From the NCBI RefSeq assembly GCF_011065895.1, contig NZ_JAALCR010000001.1:372001-436000 (forward strand): a stretch of DNA of 64,000 nt, in the 5' to 3' direction. A program made the position numbers and the translations under genes. The stretch comes from Paludisphaera rhizosphaerae (GTDB lineage Bacteria > Planctomycetota > Planctomycetia > Isosphaerales > Isosphaeraceae). The first letter of the stretch is position 1. Each line of letters opens with the position of its first letter. The notes under the pieces were generated by a model. The model saw nothing but the letters and a program-made list of their open reading frames with translations. It was not told the DNA's origin and made no database searches. This document shows, piece after piece, positions 14,357-21,784 of this stretch.

Positions 14357-14523
14357 TCGACGCCGAGGAGTTCGCCCGCTGGCTGGACGTCTCCGAGCGC
14401 ACGCTCTGGCGGCTGCTCTCGGCCGGCAAGGTGCCGAAGCCGATGCGCGTCGGCCGGTCGACCCGCTGGCGGGCCGAGGAAATCCGGGGCTGGATCGACC
14501 GGGGATGCCCGGCGGAAAAATGA
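14329..14523 (+). CDS. AlpA/excisionase-like helix-turn-helix protein
   Basis: 64 residues from a GTG after GGGGGGAGGG. The sequence FARWLDVSERTLWRLLSAGK, then VPKPMRVGRSTRWRAEEIRGWI, is the standard MerR-like HTH_17 fold of AlpA-type regulators and excisionases: helix, turn, recognition helix, wing with the RW pair, closing helix. In integrative elements such proteins direct excision with the tyrosine integrase or activate its gene. The integrase lies 1.7 kb downstream on the same strand. Confidence 0.85.
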   Translation: MEAAERRLLIDAEEFARWLDVSERTLWRLLSAGKVPKPMRVGRSTRWRAEEIRGWIDRGCPAEK

Positions 14524-14598
14524 CTTGCGCGAACGATCGATCCGTGCCAGCCTCGGCGAATGCTGACGTCGTATCCAATCTCACAAGCCATCCCTTCC

Positions 14599-14645
14599 GT
14601 GCTGCGGGCGCCTCGGCGTCAGCAAACCCCCGGCGTCCGCAGCAC
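14599..14645. repeat. Inverted repeat before the 14,670 gene
   Basis: GTGCTGCGGGCGCC pairs with GGCGTCCGCAGCAC (13 of 14) across a 19-base loop. It lies in the 146-base gap downstream of the AlpA-like gene and ends 25 bases before the next start, so it may be an operator for that protein or a leader hairpin. Confidence 0.6.
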
Positions 14646-14669
14646 CGAACGGATGGACCGAGGTTGATC

Positions 14670-14939
14670 ATGAAATCAAACAACAATATCGGAGACGACG
14701 CATTCGAGGACGAGGCGCCGGAACGCCGCGGGGCGTTAACCCTCTCCCACGAACTATCGAAGGAAATCGATCGCTGTCAGGCGATCCTGAAAGACCACCG
14801 CGGCTTCGCCTTATTCAAGCTCCGCGGGGCCATCGAGTGGGCGGAGACGACGATCCGCTCGGGGAATGCGATCGACATGAGGCCGGCGCTCGAAAACATC
14901 AGGGCGGTCCACTCAGAGCTGGCCGGGGGTGCCCAATGA
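14670..14939 (+). CDS. Hypothetical protein
   Basis: 89 residues, ATG with GAGG upstream. Polar acidic N-terminus, then a long helical region (ELSKEIDRCQAILKDHRGFA ... LENIRAVHSEL). Unknown. Its stop overlaps the following start (ATGA), opening a chain of four coupled genes to 16,184. Confidence 0.6.
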   Translation: MKSNNNIGDDAFEDEAPERRGALTLSHELSKEIDRCQAILKDHRGFALFKLRGAIEWAETTIRSGNAIDMRPALENIRAVHSELAGGAQ

Positions 14940-15547
14940 AGGCCCTCCCGATCCCGTTCACCGCGCCCATGGTCCGCGCCCTGCTCGAAGGCCGCAAGAC
15001 GCAAACGCGGCGGATCATCGAGCCGCAGCCCGTTCTTCTTCCCGACAAGTTCTGGAGGCTGCACGGGGCCGCCTGGAGTGAGGGAATAAGCCGCGTCCCA
15101 GTGATGCCGGGCCATTCGCTAGCGAAGAGGGCCCCCTACGGCCAGGACGGCGACCTGCTCTGGGTTCGCGAAGCTTGGGTGCCGCAGCCCAATCGCGAAG
15201 GCCCGGGCTATCTATCCGACGCTACCTGGTTCCCGCCGGAGTGGGCGGGCCGGTGGGAGTCCGCGATCGACATGCCCCGCGAGTACAGCCGACTGACGCT
15301 GGAAATCACCGGCGTCCGCGTCGAGCGGCTGCAGGAGATCAGCGAGGCGGATGCGATCGCCGAAGGAGCTTGGTCCGGACTTTACGACACGCCGCTCGCT
15401 CCCGACGAAATCCGGCCCGCCTTCACGATGCTCTGGGATTTCCTCTACGGCGAGGGTTCGTGGGACGCGAACCCCTGGGTGTGGGTGCTGGAATTCAACG
15501 TCCACCGCATGAACGTCGACGCCTTCCTGGCCGGGAGGGCGGCATGA
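14936..15547 (+). CDS. ASCH-like phage/plasmid protein
   Basis: 203 residues. The N-terminus MKALPIPFTAPMVRALLEGR, continuing KTQTRRII, is a hallmark of a widespread phage protein family often annotated hypothetical or morphogenetic, related to ASCH domains thought to bind RNA or modified nucleotides. Further marks are GDLLWVREAW near the middle, LEITGVRVERLQEISEADAI, and a C-terminal NPWVWVLEF. Role undetermined; RNA or base-modification sensing is the family-level guess. Coupled to neighbours by ATGA overlaps on both sides. Confidence 0.75.
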   Translation: MKALPIPFTAPMVRALLEGRKTQTRRIIEPQPVLLPDKFWRLHGAAWSEGISRVPVMPGHSLAKRAPYGQDGDLLWVREAWVPQPNREGPGYLSDATWFPPEWAGRWESAIDMPREYSRLTLEITGVRVERLQEISEADAIAEGAWSGLYDTPLAPDEIRPAFTMLWDFLYGEGSWDANPWVWVLEFNVHRMNVDAFLAGRAA

Positions 15548-15930
15548 GCGAGAAGCGCCATTTCTACCGAATGTGGTATCACGCCTACACGATGCAGGCC
15601 GGTTTCGAGATGCGGTTCCAGCTGCAGTTTCCCGGCTGCCGGGAGTTGGAAACTGTGGTGGCGATGGACTGGGATCGGATCATGAAGGGCGAGGTCAAGT
15701 TGACGCCGACCAGCCGCTTCTTCGTCCACTCAGCAAGCCTGCACCTGCTGGAGCCTCGCGTGGGCGACCACGTCCTCGCCGGCGGCGTGATCTTCCAGGT
15801 CATCCCGGACGGCGAACTCATGCGGCACGTCTGCGCCGTCTGCATCTCCGACCTCCGGCATTACGACGGGGTGGAGATCGTCCGCCGCGACGGCAGGCCG
15901 TTCCACTGGCCGGAAAGCGAGGCGGCATGA
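15544..15930 (+). CDS. Hypothetical protein
   Basis: 128 residues coupled by ATGA overlap. The N-terminal half (RMWYHAYTMQAGFEMRFQLQ) is rich in aromatics, then predicted strands (VGDHVLAGGVIFQVIPDGE) and a C-x2-C (HVCAVCISDL). No recognised family; perhaps a small beta-barrel. Confidence 0.55.
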   Translation: MSEKRHFYRMWYHAYTMQAGFEMRFQLQFPGCRELETVVAMDWDRIMKGEVKLTPTSRFFVHSASLHLLEPRVGDHVLAGGVIFQVIPDGELMRHVCAVCISDLRHYDGVEIVRRDGRPFHWPESEAA

Positions 15931-16184
15931 GCATCGAAAAGATCAGCGAGATCGCAGCTAAGACGGCGGTGGAGATCACCGTTCCGATAGCGATGGACGC
16001 CGGCGCGACGGCCTTCTGTGAAGCGATCCCGCTGGACTGGCTGGAGAAGCTTCTTATGGGCCATCACGACGATCACGGAGAGTTCGCTTATTCCGCGTGC
16101 GCTAAGGACATAAAGGCTCGGCTCATCAAGCAAGCCGGCAAGAATCTGTTCTCGAAGCAGGGCAAGAAAGTGCTGCCCGTGTAG
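15927..16184 (+). CDS. Hypothetical protein
   Basis: 85 residues, last of the coupled chain. It starts with an amphipathic helix (MSIEKISEIAAKTAVEITVP). The middle has a His-rich turn (MGHHDDHGE), and the C-terminus is Lys-rich. Unknown. The integrase follows after a 75-base gap with a possible -10 (TACACT, near 16,219). Confidence 0.55.
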   Translation: MSIEKISEIAAKTAVEITVPIAMDAGATAFCEAIPLDWLEKLLMGHHDDHGEFAYSACAKDIKARLIKQAGKNLFSKQGKKVLPV

Positions 16185-16259
16185 AAGACGCCATCTGGCG
16201 CGCTTTGCCTACCGCCGGTACACTGAACCGATCGCCACCATCCCATTGGAGCCGCCGAA

Positions 16260-17690
16260 ATGGCCTCGATCTACAAGCGGTCGTCGGACAAGGGGAAGAA
16301 GAACCGGCCCTGGATGATCGAGTACCTCGACCACGAGGGGAGGCGGGCCTACGCCAAGGGCTTCACCGACAAGGGCCTGACCGAGCAGCTGGCGGCCAAG
16401 CTGGAGAACGAGGTCATGCTCCGCAAGCGGGGGATGATCGACCCGGCGCAGGAGCGGCTGCTGGCGGTCAAGCAGTCGCCGATCGCCGACCATCTGGCGG
16501 CCTTCGAGCGCTCGCTCGACGACACCACCCCCAAGCACCGGCGGCTGACGATGACGCGGGTGCGCCGCCTGGTCGAGGCCTCCGGCGCGGCGACGATCGG
16601 CGAGCTGGAGGCGGAGGAGGTCGAGGAGGCGCTCAAGGAAATCCGCCGTGCCGAAGACCTGGGGGCCCGGACGTACAACCACTACCTACAGGCGGTCGAC
16701 GAATTCGGCAAGTGGCTGGTCGCCTCCAAGCGGCTGTCGTCGAACCCGGTCGCCGGGATCGACCGGCTCAACGCCGAGACCGACGTGCGCCACAAGCGGC
16801 GGGCGCTCACGCGCGACGAGGTGTCGCGCCTGGTCCGGGCGGCACGGGAATCCGGCAAGGAGGTGCAGGGCTACCCCGGCGAGCTGCGGGCCCGCGTCTA
16901 CCTGACCAGCTTCCTGACCGGCCTGCGGCGGCTGGAGCTGGCCAGCCTCACCCCCCGCTCGTTCAAGCTCGACGACGCCCAGCCCACCCTGACGGTCGAG
17001 GCCGCCTGCTCCAAGCACCGGCGCAAGGACGTGCTGCCGATGCACCCGGATCTGGTCGCATGGGTGAGGGAGTGGACGGCCGGCATGGACCCGGACGCGC
17101 CGCTGTTCCCCGGCCTGGCCCGCAAGAAGACCTACACGATGGTCCAGAAGGACCTGGAGCGGGCGGGCATCCCCTACGAGACGCACGAGGGCCTGGCCGA
17201 CTTCCACGCCGCCGGGCGGCACTCGCACATCACGGGGCTGGTCCGGTCGGGCGCGTCGATCATGGAGGCGAAGGAGCTGGCCCGCCACGCCGACATCCGC
17301 CAGACGGCGAAGTACACCCACATCGGCCTGGAGGACCGGGCGGCGGCGCTGGGCAACCTGGCCGCCCCGGACGCATACGCATCCGTTGAACTGTCGGAAA
17401 TGCGTCGGGTTTCGGGCGGCGTCTCCCGTCGCGAGGCGTCGCCGGGTGGCACCGACCCGTCGGAGGGCGACAAGCCGGGAAACGAAAAAACCCCTGATTT
17501 CTCAGGGGTTTCGTCGTCTGCTGTCGTCGGTTGTCGCCAGGAGGCAATCGACGTAAGTAGTGGAGGCGGCGGGAATTGCACCCGCGTCCCGAGAAGCTTC
17601 GGCGAGGGCCTCTACGTGCGTAGCCGATCAATTGGTTGTCGGCGTCGGGGCTCTGATCGGCAAGATCCCCTTCGGCTTAGCTCGTCATGA
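16260..17690 (+). CDS. Tyrosine-type site-specific integrase
   Basis: 476 residues from an ATG; upstream ribosome site weak. An N-terminal arm-binding region (SIYKRSSDKGKKNRPWMIEY), a SAM-like core-binding domain (about 80-165) and a catalytic domain follow. Catalytic residues visible are the first Arg in TGLRRLEL (R223), Lys in SKHRRKDVLPM, the box-II segment FHAAGRHSH, LARHADIRQT and the nucleophile in KYTHIG (Y352). Box II has His and Arg four residues apart (HAAGR) rather than three. From about residue 435 the frame lies inside antisense ssrA, so its last 42 residues come from the attachment gene. Confidence 0.92.
   Translation: MASIYKRSSDKGKKNRPWMIEYLDHEGRRAYAKGFTDKGLTEQLAAKLENEVMLRKRGMIDPAQERLLAVKQSPIADHLAAFERSLDDTTPKHRRLTMTRVRRLVEASGAATIGELEAEEVEEALKEIRRAEDLGARTYNHYLQAVDEFGKWLVASKRLSSNPVAGIDRLNAETDVRHKRRALTRDEVSRLVRAARESGKEVQGYPGELRARVYLTSFLTGLRRLELASLTPRSFKLDDAQPTLTVEAACSKHRRKDVLPMHPDLVAWVREWTAGMDPDAPLFPGLARKKTYTMVQKDLERAGIPYETHEGLADFHAAGRHSHITGLVRSGASIMEAKELARHADIRQTAKYTHIGLEDRAAALGNLAAPDAYASVELSEMRRVSGGVSRREASPGGTDPSEGDKPGNEKTPDFSGVSSSAVVGCRQEAIDVSSGGGGNCTRVPRSFGEGLYVRSRSIGCRRRGSDRQDPLRLSSS
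17484..17511 (-). terminator. Intrinsic terminator downstream of ssrA
   Basis: Perfect 10-bp stem AAACCCCTGA / TCAGGGGTTT with a 4-base loop and, on the minus strand, a run of T after the stem. It lies 50 bases past the tmRNA 3' end and inside the integrase reading frame. In the integrated state it would end tmRNA transcription and stay within element DNA. Confidence 0.8.
17561..17600. other. Predicted right attachment junction (3' end of ssrA)
   Basis: Integrases that target tRNA or tmRNA genes use the T-arm/acceptor end as att core and restore it. The integrase abuts this end, with element genes on the far side. The matching direct repeat should lie left of base 1, so the core length cannot be measured here. 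Confidence 0.6.
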
Positions 17691-17924
17691 GTCTAGCCCG
17701 GGCCTCAACAAGCGGTTTGGCTCAGGCGATCCCGAATTGGCGTCCCTGGCCGGATCTCTCGGGAGAAGACCCGTCGCAGGGCCGGTCGCTGTTTTCAGGC
17801 AGCGAGACGGAGACCAACAGTGTTGTTGGCAGTTAAGTTTTAGTCGGCTTTTTACGAGGCCTGCTGACCAACCTCGGCACGCCACCGTTCACGTCGGACA
17901 TCCGGTCGATCCTGGTTCGCCCCC
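17561..17924 (-). ncRNA. ssrA: tmRNA (transfer-messenger RNA)
   Basis: The 5' end GGGGGCGAACCAGGATCGAC and the 3' end CGCCTCC plus A form the tRNA-like acceptor, and GTGCAATTCCCGCCGCC forms the T arm. CCA is not encoded. The resume frame at 17,830-17,795 is GCC AAC AAC ACT GTT GGT CTC CGT CTC GCT GCC TGA, giving the tag ANNTVGLRLAA, with the usual C-terminal LAA degradation signal. The RNA is 364 bases. It rescues stalled ribosomes with SmpB. The 3' end is the insertion site of the element on its left. Confidence 0.95.
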
Positions 17925-17979
17925 TTGGGAATCGTGGTTCAGGCGGTCGATCGACCGATCCAACCGCCTGGTCACCACA

Positions 17980-18007
17980 ATTATGGGTTCTACGTCGCCC
18001 AGGTCAA
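17980..18007 (-). promoter_or_regulatory. Candidate ssrA promoter
   Basis: Minus strand TTGACC (18,007-18,002), 16 bases, CATAAT (17,985-17,980). Transcription would start about 49 bases before the mature 5' end, leaving a leader for RNase P to remove. Confidence 0.6.
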
Positions 18008-18127
18008 TAAGGATCGCTCTTTCTCTGAGCGACTCCCAGGTTTATGATGCGGCTCCGGTCGGTGTCGCCGCCTGGCTGGGGCCATCGAGAACGTACGGAT
18101 ACGCGTCGACTGTCGAGGGATCGCGCG

Positions 18128-18976
18128 ATGCTGCCTACCTGGGATCAGATCCAGCGCGCCGCTTACGAGCGCTGGGAACGTCGGGGATGGGCCCACGGGA
18201 GCGACCAGGACGACTGGGTCGCCGCCGAAATGGACCTGACCTTTCAACTCAACTATCGGCCGGCCGCGGAGTATCCGCTGGCCTCGTATGAGCCGATCAT
18301 CGTCGGGTCGCGGACCCGGCCGAGCTGTCGATTCTGCGAACGGGCCGAGCCCCGTACGAAGTTCTCCGCCGCCCGCCCGATCACCCCGGCGACGCTCGGC
18401 GAGACATCGCTCCGCTGCGCGGAAATCTGCGACGAGTGCCACGCCCAGTTCGTCGACTCGATCGATCGCGACTTCGCCGGCTTCTGGCGATCGGTCCATC
18501 AGGCTCGAGACCTCTGGGAAGGGCCCTCGTCGATTCCCGTCGGTGCGTTCAAGGCGTTGGCCCGAACGGCTCTGGCGATCATGCCGGCCCGAGAGCTTCA
18601 GCACTTCGAGGACACCGTCGAATGGGTCGGCAACCCCGACCATGATTTCGACGGCGCGCTCTTCGCCGGGACGGGGTGTCTCGTCTATCGGACGCGCTTC
18701 GCACACGCGACGCCCTGGGTGTCGCTCTCAAGGCGAACGGATCCCGACGTTCCCCTGCCCTACTCCGTTTTCGCTCTGATCTGGGGGCGAGACGTCGTCG
18801 AGATCGCCCTGCCGCTTTGCGCGCGGGATCAGGATCACGAAGGATCGGCCCACCAGCTCCCCCCCCGCTCATTTACAACGGGTTTCGGAGGTGAGGCGCT
18901 GTCCGCGAGATCGCGACGAATTCCGCTGGAGATGAGCGAGCGGCCCCGCCGTCGCGGAATGCGGCTCTTCGCCTGA
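18128..18976 (+). CDS. DUF2934-like protein with a Cys4 zinc-binding segment
   Basis: 282 residues from an ATG with GAGGGA upstream. The N-terminus IQRAAYERWERRGWAHGSDQ followed by DDWVAAE matches the short DUF2934 helix pair. A Cys-rich block follows (CRFCERAEPRTKFS ... CAEICDECHAQF, about residues 62-108) like an HNH-type zinc knuckle. The C-terminal half has WVGNPDHDFDGALFAGTGC and no known domain. Function unknown; the zinc block could support nucleic acid binding. Confidence 0.7.
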   Translation: MLPTWDQIQRAAYERWERRGWAHGSDQDDWVAAEMDLTFQLNYRPAAEYPLASYEPIIVGSRTRPSCRFCERAEPRTKFSAARPITPATLGETSLRCAEICDECHAQFVDSIDRDFAGFWRSVHQARDLWEGPSSIPVGAFKALARTALAIMPARELQHFEDTVEWVGNPDHDFDGALFAGTGCLVYRTRFAHATPWVSLSRRTDPDVPLPYSVFALIWGRDVVEIALPLCARDQDHEGSAHQLPPRSFTTGFGGEALSARSRRIPLEMSERPRRRGMRLFA

Positions 18977-18993
18977 AGCCCTGCGGCTTGACG

Positions 18994-20655
18994 TCAAACT
19001 CGACCGAAGGCGACAAGGGTGACGTCGTCGAACGGGGCGCATCCCGCGGCGTGGCCTCGGACGTCGTGGGCGACGGCCTCTCCCGCCTCCCGAGGCGAGG
19101 CGTGAGGTTGCGAGAGCAACTCGCGGAACCTCGCATCGCTGTAGCGAGTGTTCGCTCCGTTCATTGCGTCGGGGACGCCGTCCGTGTAGAGGATGACGAA
19201 CTCCCCGGGCTCCAGGTGACTCTGGCAGGCCTCGTAAACCGAATCGCCGGCGATCGCCAGGGGGAGCCCCGACGTATCTCGGCCGACTTCCTCCACGGTC
19301 CCGTCGCGACGGCGGATCAACGGCGCGGGGTGGCCGGCGTTGACGACGTGGAGAGTGTGGGCCTCGACGTCCAGCATCACCAGCAAGAAGGTGATGAACA
19401 TGTCGAGCACGCCGTTCTCGGTCAGCCGGCGGTTCAGCTTCGTGACGACCTCGGCCGGGTCCCTCGCATCCTGAAGGAAGAGGCTGATCTCGGCCGAGAG
19501 CCGGGCGGTCAGCAGCGCGGCGGGGAGGCCCTTGCCCACAACGTCGCCCACGGCGATCGCCCATCGCCGGGGCGGCTCCTTGCGCGCCGCTTCCGAGCTG
19601 AACATGGGAATGAAGCCGTAGTAGTCGCCGCCGACGTGGCGCGCAGGCTCGTAGCAGTCCCAAAACTCATAGCCCGGGACCGATCGCGGCCGCTCGGGCA
19701 AGAGAGCCTGCATGACCTGCCGGGCGAACTGGAGCTCACGCTCGAACTCACGCTGCTGCAGCAGGTCGCGGTGCATCCGAGCGTTCTGAACGGCCACGCT
19801 GATCTGGCTGGCCACGGAGGCGAGAAGGTCGAGGTCGTCCTCGCTGAATCGGCCTCGGCCCTCGTCGGCGTGGATCTGGACGACCCCCACCGGCCGTCGC
19901 TGAGAGTCGAGGATCGGCACGCACATCAGCGAGCGGACGCGTCCCTCGGCGAGGCTGCGGACCTCGCCCATCTCCTCGCGCGTATCCTTGCTCAGGATGG
20001 CCTGAGAGCCTTTCATGACACGGTCGAGGATCGTCTTGCTGACGACCACGCTCTCCCCCTTGCCGGTGCGGGACTTCACCGCCTCCGGGAGCAACTCGCG
20101 GGCTGCGTTTTCGAGCAGGACGAAACCGCCGGACGCCTGGGGGAAGATGTCGAAGAGCGAATCGAGCACCCGCCCGAGGAGGGCGTCGAGGACCAATTCG
20201 CCGCCGAACTCACGGCTGATCTTTTGAAGGGCTCGCAACTTCTCTTCGGGGCGGGCGATCGGAGCTTCCTGATCGTCGTGCGCCGGCAGATCGACGGCCT
20301 TGAAAACCGTCGACTGGTCCTCGTCGCCGTCCTGAACGAGCACGGCCCGACTGAGGAACTTGAGGGAGACCTCGCCCAGTTGGATCCGGGCCTCGTTCCA
20401 GAGCGAGGTGGGACGGGTGACGCGCTGGCCGTCGAGGAAGGTCCCGCGGGTGCTCTCCAGGTCGCGAATCCAGTACTCGTCGCGACGGCGGGCGATCTCG
20501 GCGTGGCGGCGTGAGACGGTCTTGGGGTCGAGAACCAGGTCGCAATCCAGACTGCGCCCGATCACCGTCAGGTCGGCGGTCACCTTGAAGAGTCGGCCGG
20601 CGGTCGCGCCGTTGAGTACCTGAAGCACCGGAGTCGAGATCGGGTCCTGGGGCAT
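18994..20655 (-). CDS. FHA-GAF-PP2C (SpoIIE/RsbU-type) serine phosphatase
   Basis: 553 residues in three modules. FHA (about 10-105): IGRSLDCDLVL, SRRHAEI, TRGTFLDG, which binds phosphothreonine. GAF (about 140-295): LEEN-type loop around GGFVLLENAARELL and MCVPILDSQRRPVGVVQIH. PP2C-like phosphatase (about 330-552): HVGGDYYGF, AIAVGDVVGKGLPAALL, VNAGHPAP, YTDGVPDAMN, FDDVTLVAF, with the metal-binding Asp residues present. Such proteins usually relay environmental or kinase input to anti-anti-sigma partners; none is adjacent. Ends 17 bases from the convergent upstream neighbour. Confidence 0.92.
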   Translation of the reverse strand: MPQDPISTPVLQVLNGATAGRLFKVTADLTVIGRSLDCDLVLDPKTVSRRHAEIARRRDEYWIRDLESTRGTFLDGQRVTRPTSLWNEARIQLGEVSLKFLSRAVLVQDGDEDQSTVFKAVDLPAHDDQEAPIARPEEKLRALQKISREFGGELVLDALLGRVLDSLFDIFPQASGGFVLLENAARELLPEAVKSRTGKGESVVVSKTILDRVMKGSQAILSKDTREEMGEVRSLAEGRVRSLMCVPILDSQRRPVGVVQIHADEGRGRFSEDDLDLLASVASQISVAVQNARMHRDLLQQREFERELQFARQVMQALLPERPRSVPGYEFWDCYEPARHVGGDYYGFIPMFSSEAARKEPPRRWAIAVGDVVGKGLPAALLTARLSAEISLFLQDARDPAEVVTKLNRRLTENGVLDMFITFLLVMLDVEAHTLHVVNAGHPAPLIRRRDGTVEEVGRDTSGLPLAIAGDSVYEACQSHLEPGEFVILYTDGVPDAMNGANTRYSDARFRELLSQPHASPREAGEAVAHDVRGHAAGCAPFDDVTLVAFGRV

Positions 20656-20745
20656 GGGCTGCCGGCTCCGAGGGGAAGCGTCCGGCCGGCCCCGCCTTGG
20701 ACAGGGCCGCCCGCTAGGAGAAGGGAACGCAACTGGACCCGAATC

Positions 20746-21585
20746 TTACGTTCCACCGAGGCCGATCGACGCCTGCGTTCGGGGCGGCGGTTCGGCTCGA
20801 CTCGCGAAACGATAGATCAGAATCGCCGCGGCGGTCGATACGTTCAGCGAACTCGCTCGTCCCGGCATCGGGATGGTGATCGATCGTCTGCATCGTGCGA
20901 CCCAGGCGGGATCAACGCCCCGGTCCTCGTCGCCCAGGACCAGACCCAGCCGTGGAGGGAGCGAGACCTCTTCAAAAGGCGTCGCTTCTCCGGCGACGGC
21001 CGCGAAAAACTCGACGCCAAGAGTGTTTTCCATGTCCGCGGCCATGCTGAGTAGATCATCGGCGACCACGACTGGCAAACGCAAGGCCGAGCCCATCGAA
21101 ACCCTTAATACCCGCCGCGAAAGCGGATCCGGACAGGAGGGCCCCGCCAGGATCCCGTCCACGTCGAAGGCGTCGCACAGGCGGGCGATCGAGCCCAGGT
21201 TTTCGGGGTTGCTGATCTGGGGGCAGACCACGAATCGGAGCGTCCCGGAAGCGGTCCCCCACAATTCCCGCCAACTTGGCGCAGGGAGTCGCCGACCGCA
21301 GGCCAGCGCTCCGCGATGAAACGGGAAGCCGACGAGATCGTGGACCTTCTCGAAAGGCACGACGTAAAGGGGGACGTCCTCGGGAACGGTCGTCTGAAGA
21401 CGGTCGAGATGCCGGTCGGTGAGCAGGACAGAGTCCGTCGGATACCGACTGGCGATCAACCGATCGACGAGGCGCTCGCCCTCGACGATGAAATGGTTCA
21501 GGTCGCGGGTCGTGTTCGTCGCCTTCAGCGAGCGGTAGACCGCCAGCCGGGGGTCGTTCAGGTCGTCGATCGGGATGGTCGTCAT
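20746..21585 (-). CDS. TrmH/SpoU-family RNA 2'-O-ribose methyltransferase
   Basis: 279 residues. An N-terminal substrate-binding domain (FIVEGERLVDRLIAS) precedes the SPOUT core: PQISNPENLGSIARLCDAF (motif 1), GLVLGDEDRGVDP (motif 2) and IPMPGRASSLNVSTAAAILIY (motif 3), the trefoil-knot SAM site. It methylates ribose in rRNA or tRNA; the target cannot be told. The C-terminal tail ends at a Pro-rich segment. Transcribed divergently from the membrane-spermidine synthase fusion gene. Confidence 0.9.
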   Translation of the reverse strand: MTTIPIDDLNDPRLAVYRSLKATNTTRDLNHFIVEGERLVDRLIASRYPTDSVLLTDRHLDRLQTTVPEDVPLYVVPFEKVHDLVGFPFHRGALACGRRLPAPSWRELWGTASGTLRFVVCPQISNPENLGSIARLCDAFDVDGILAGPSCPDPLSRRVLRVSMGSALRLPVVVADDLLSMAADMENTLGVEFFAAVAGEATPFEEVSLPPRLGLVLGDEDRGVDPAWVARCRRSITIPMPGRASSLNVSTAAAILIYRFASRAEPPPRTQASIGLGGT

Positions 21586-21784
21586 GGCCCGTCGATTGTA
21601 TCGCGGAGAATTCGGGAAGGGAGGTTCGCTCCAGGTCGGCTTGTTCGGATCTTGCTTCGGGAGTCGGCTGGGAAGGATTCTCTCCCAGGATCCCCGCTTT
21701 CAGGGGCCGGCGGTCGGTTGTGTCGAACAGGGGGCGGGGATTATCGTGGATGCCCTGGCGTGCCCACGTTTCTCGACGCGTTCC

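Larger units (their letters stand above)
1..17580. mobile_element. Integrated conjugative/mobilizable element (right part), inserted at ssrA
   Basis: The stretch holds a MobF-type relaxase, ParB, a TraD/VirD4-like coupling ATPase, an AlpA-like small HTH protein and a tyrosine integrase that ends at the 3' end of the tmRNA gene, a classic insertion target of integrases. Nearly all other genes are short, overlapping and of unknown function, unlike the house-keeping genes to the right. The right boundary is inferred from the ssrA 3' end at 17,561; the attachment core should lie within roughly 17,561-17,600. The left end is outside the window, so size and the presence of a full type IV secretion system are unknown. 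Confidence 0.85.

Noticed and set aside
17560-18291. Frame beginning MEAAGIAPASR
   Set aside because: It is translation of antisense ssrA; I recall such phrases at integrase C-termini, which supports readthrough into the tmRNA, but no separate gene exists.
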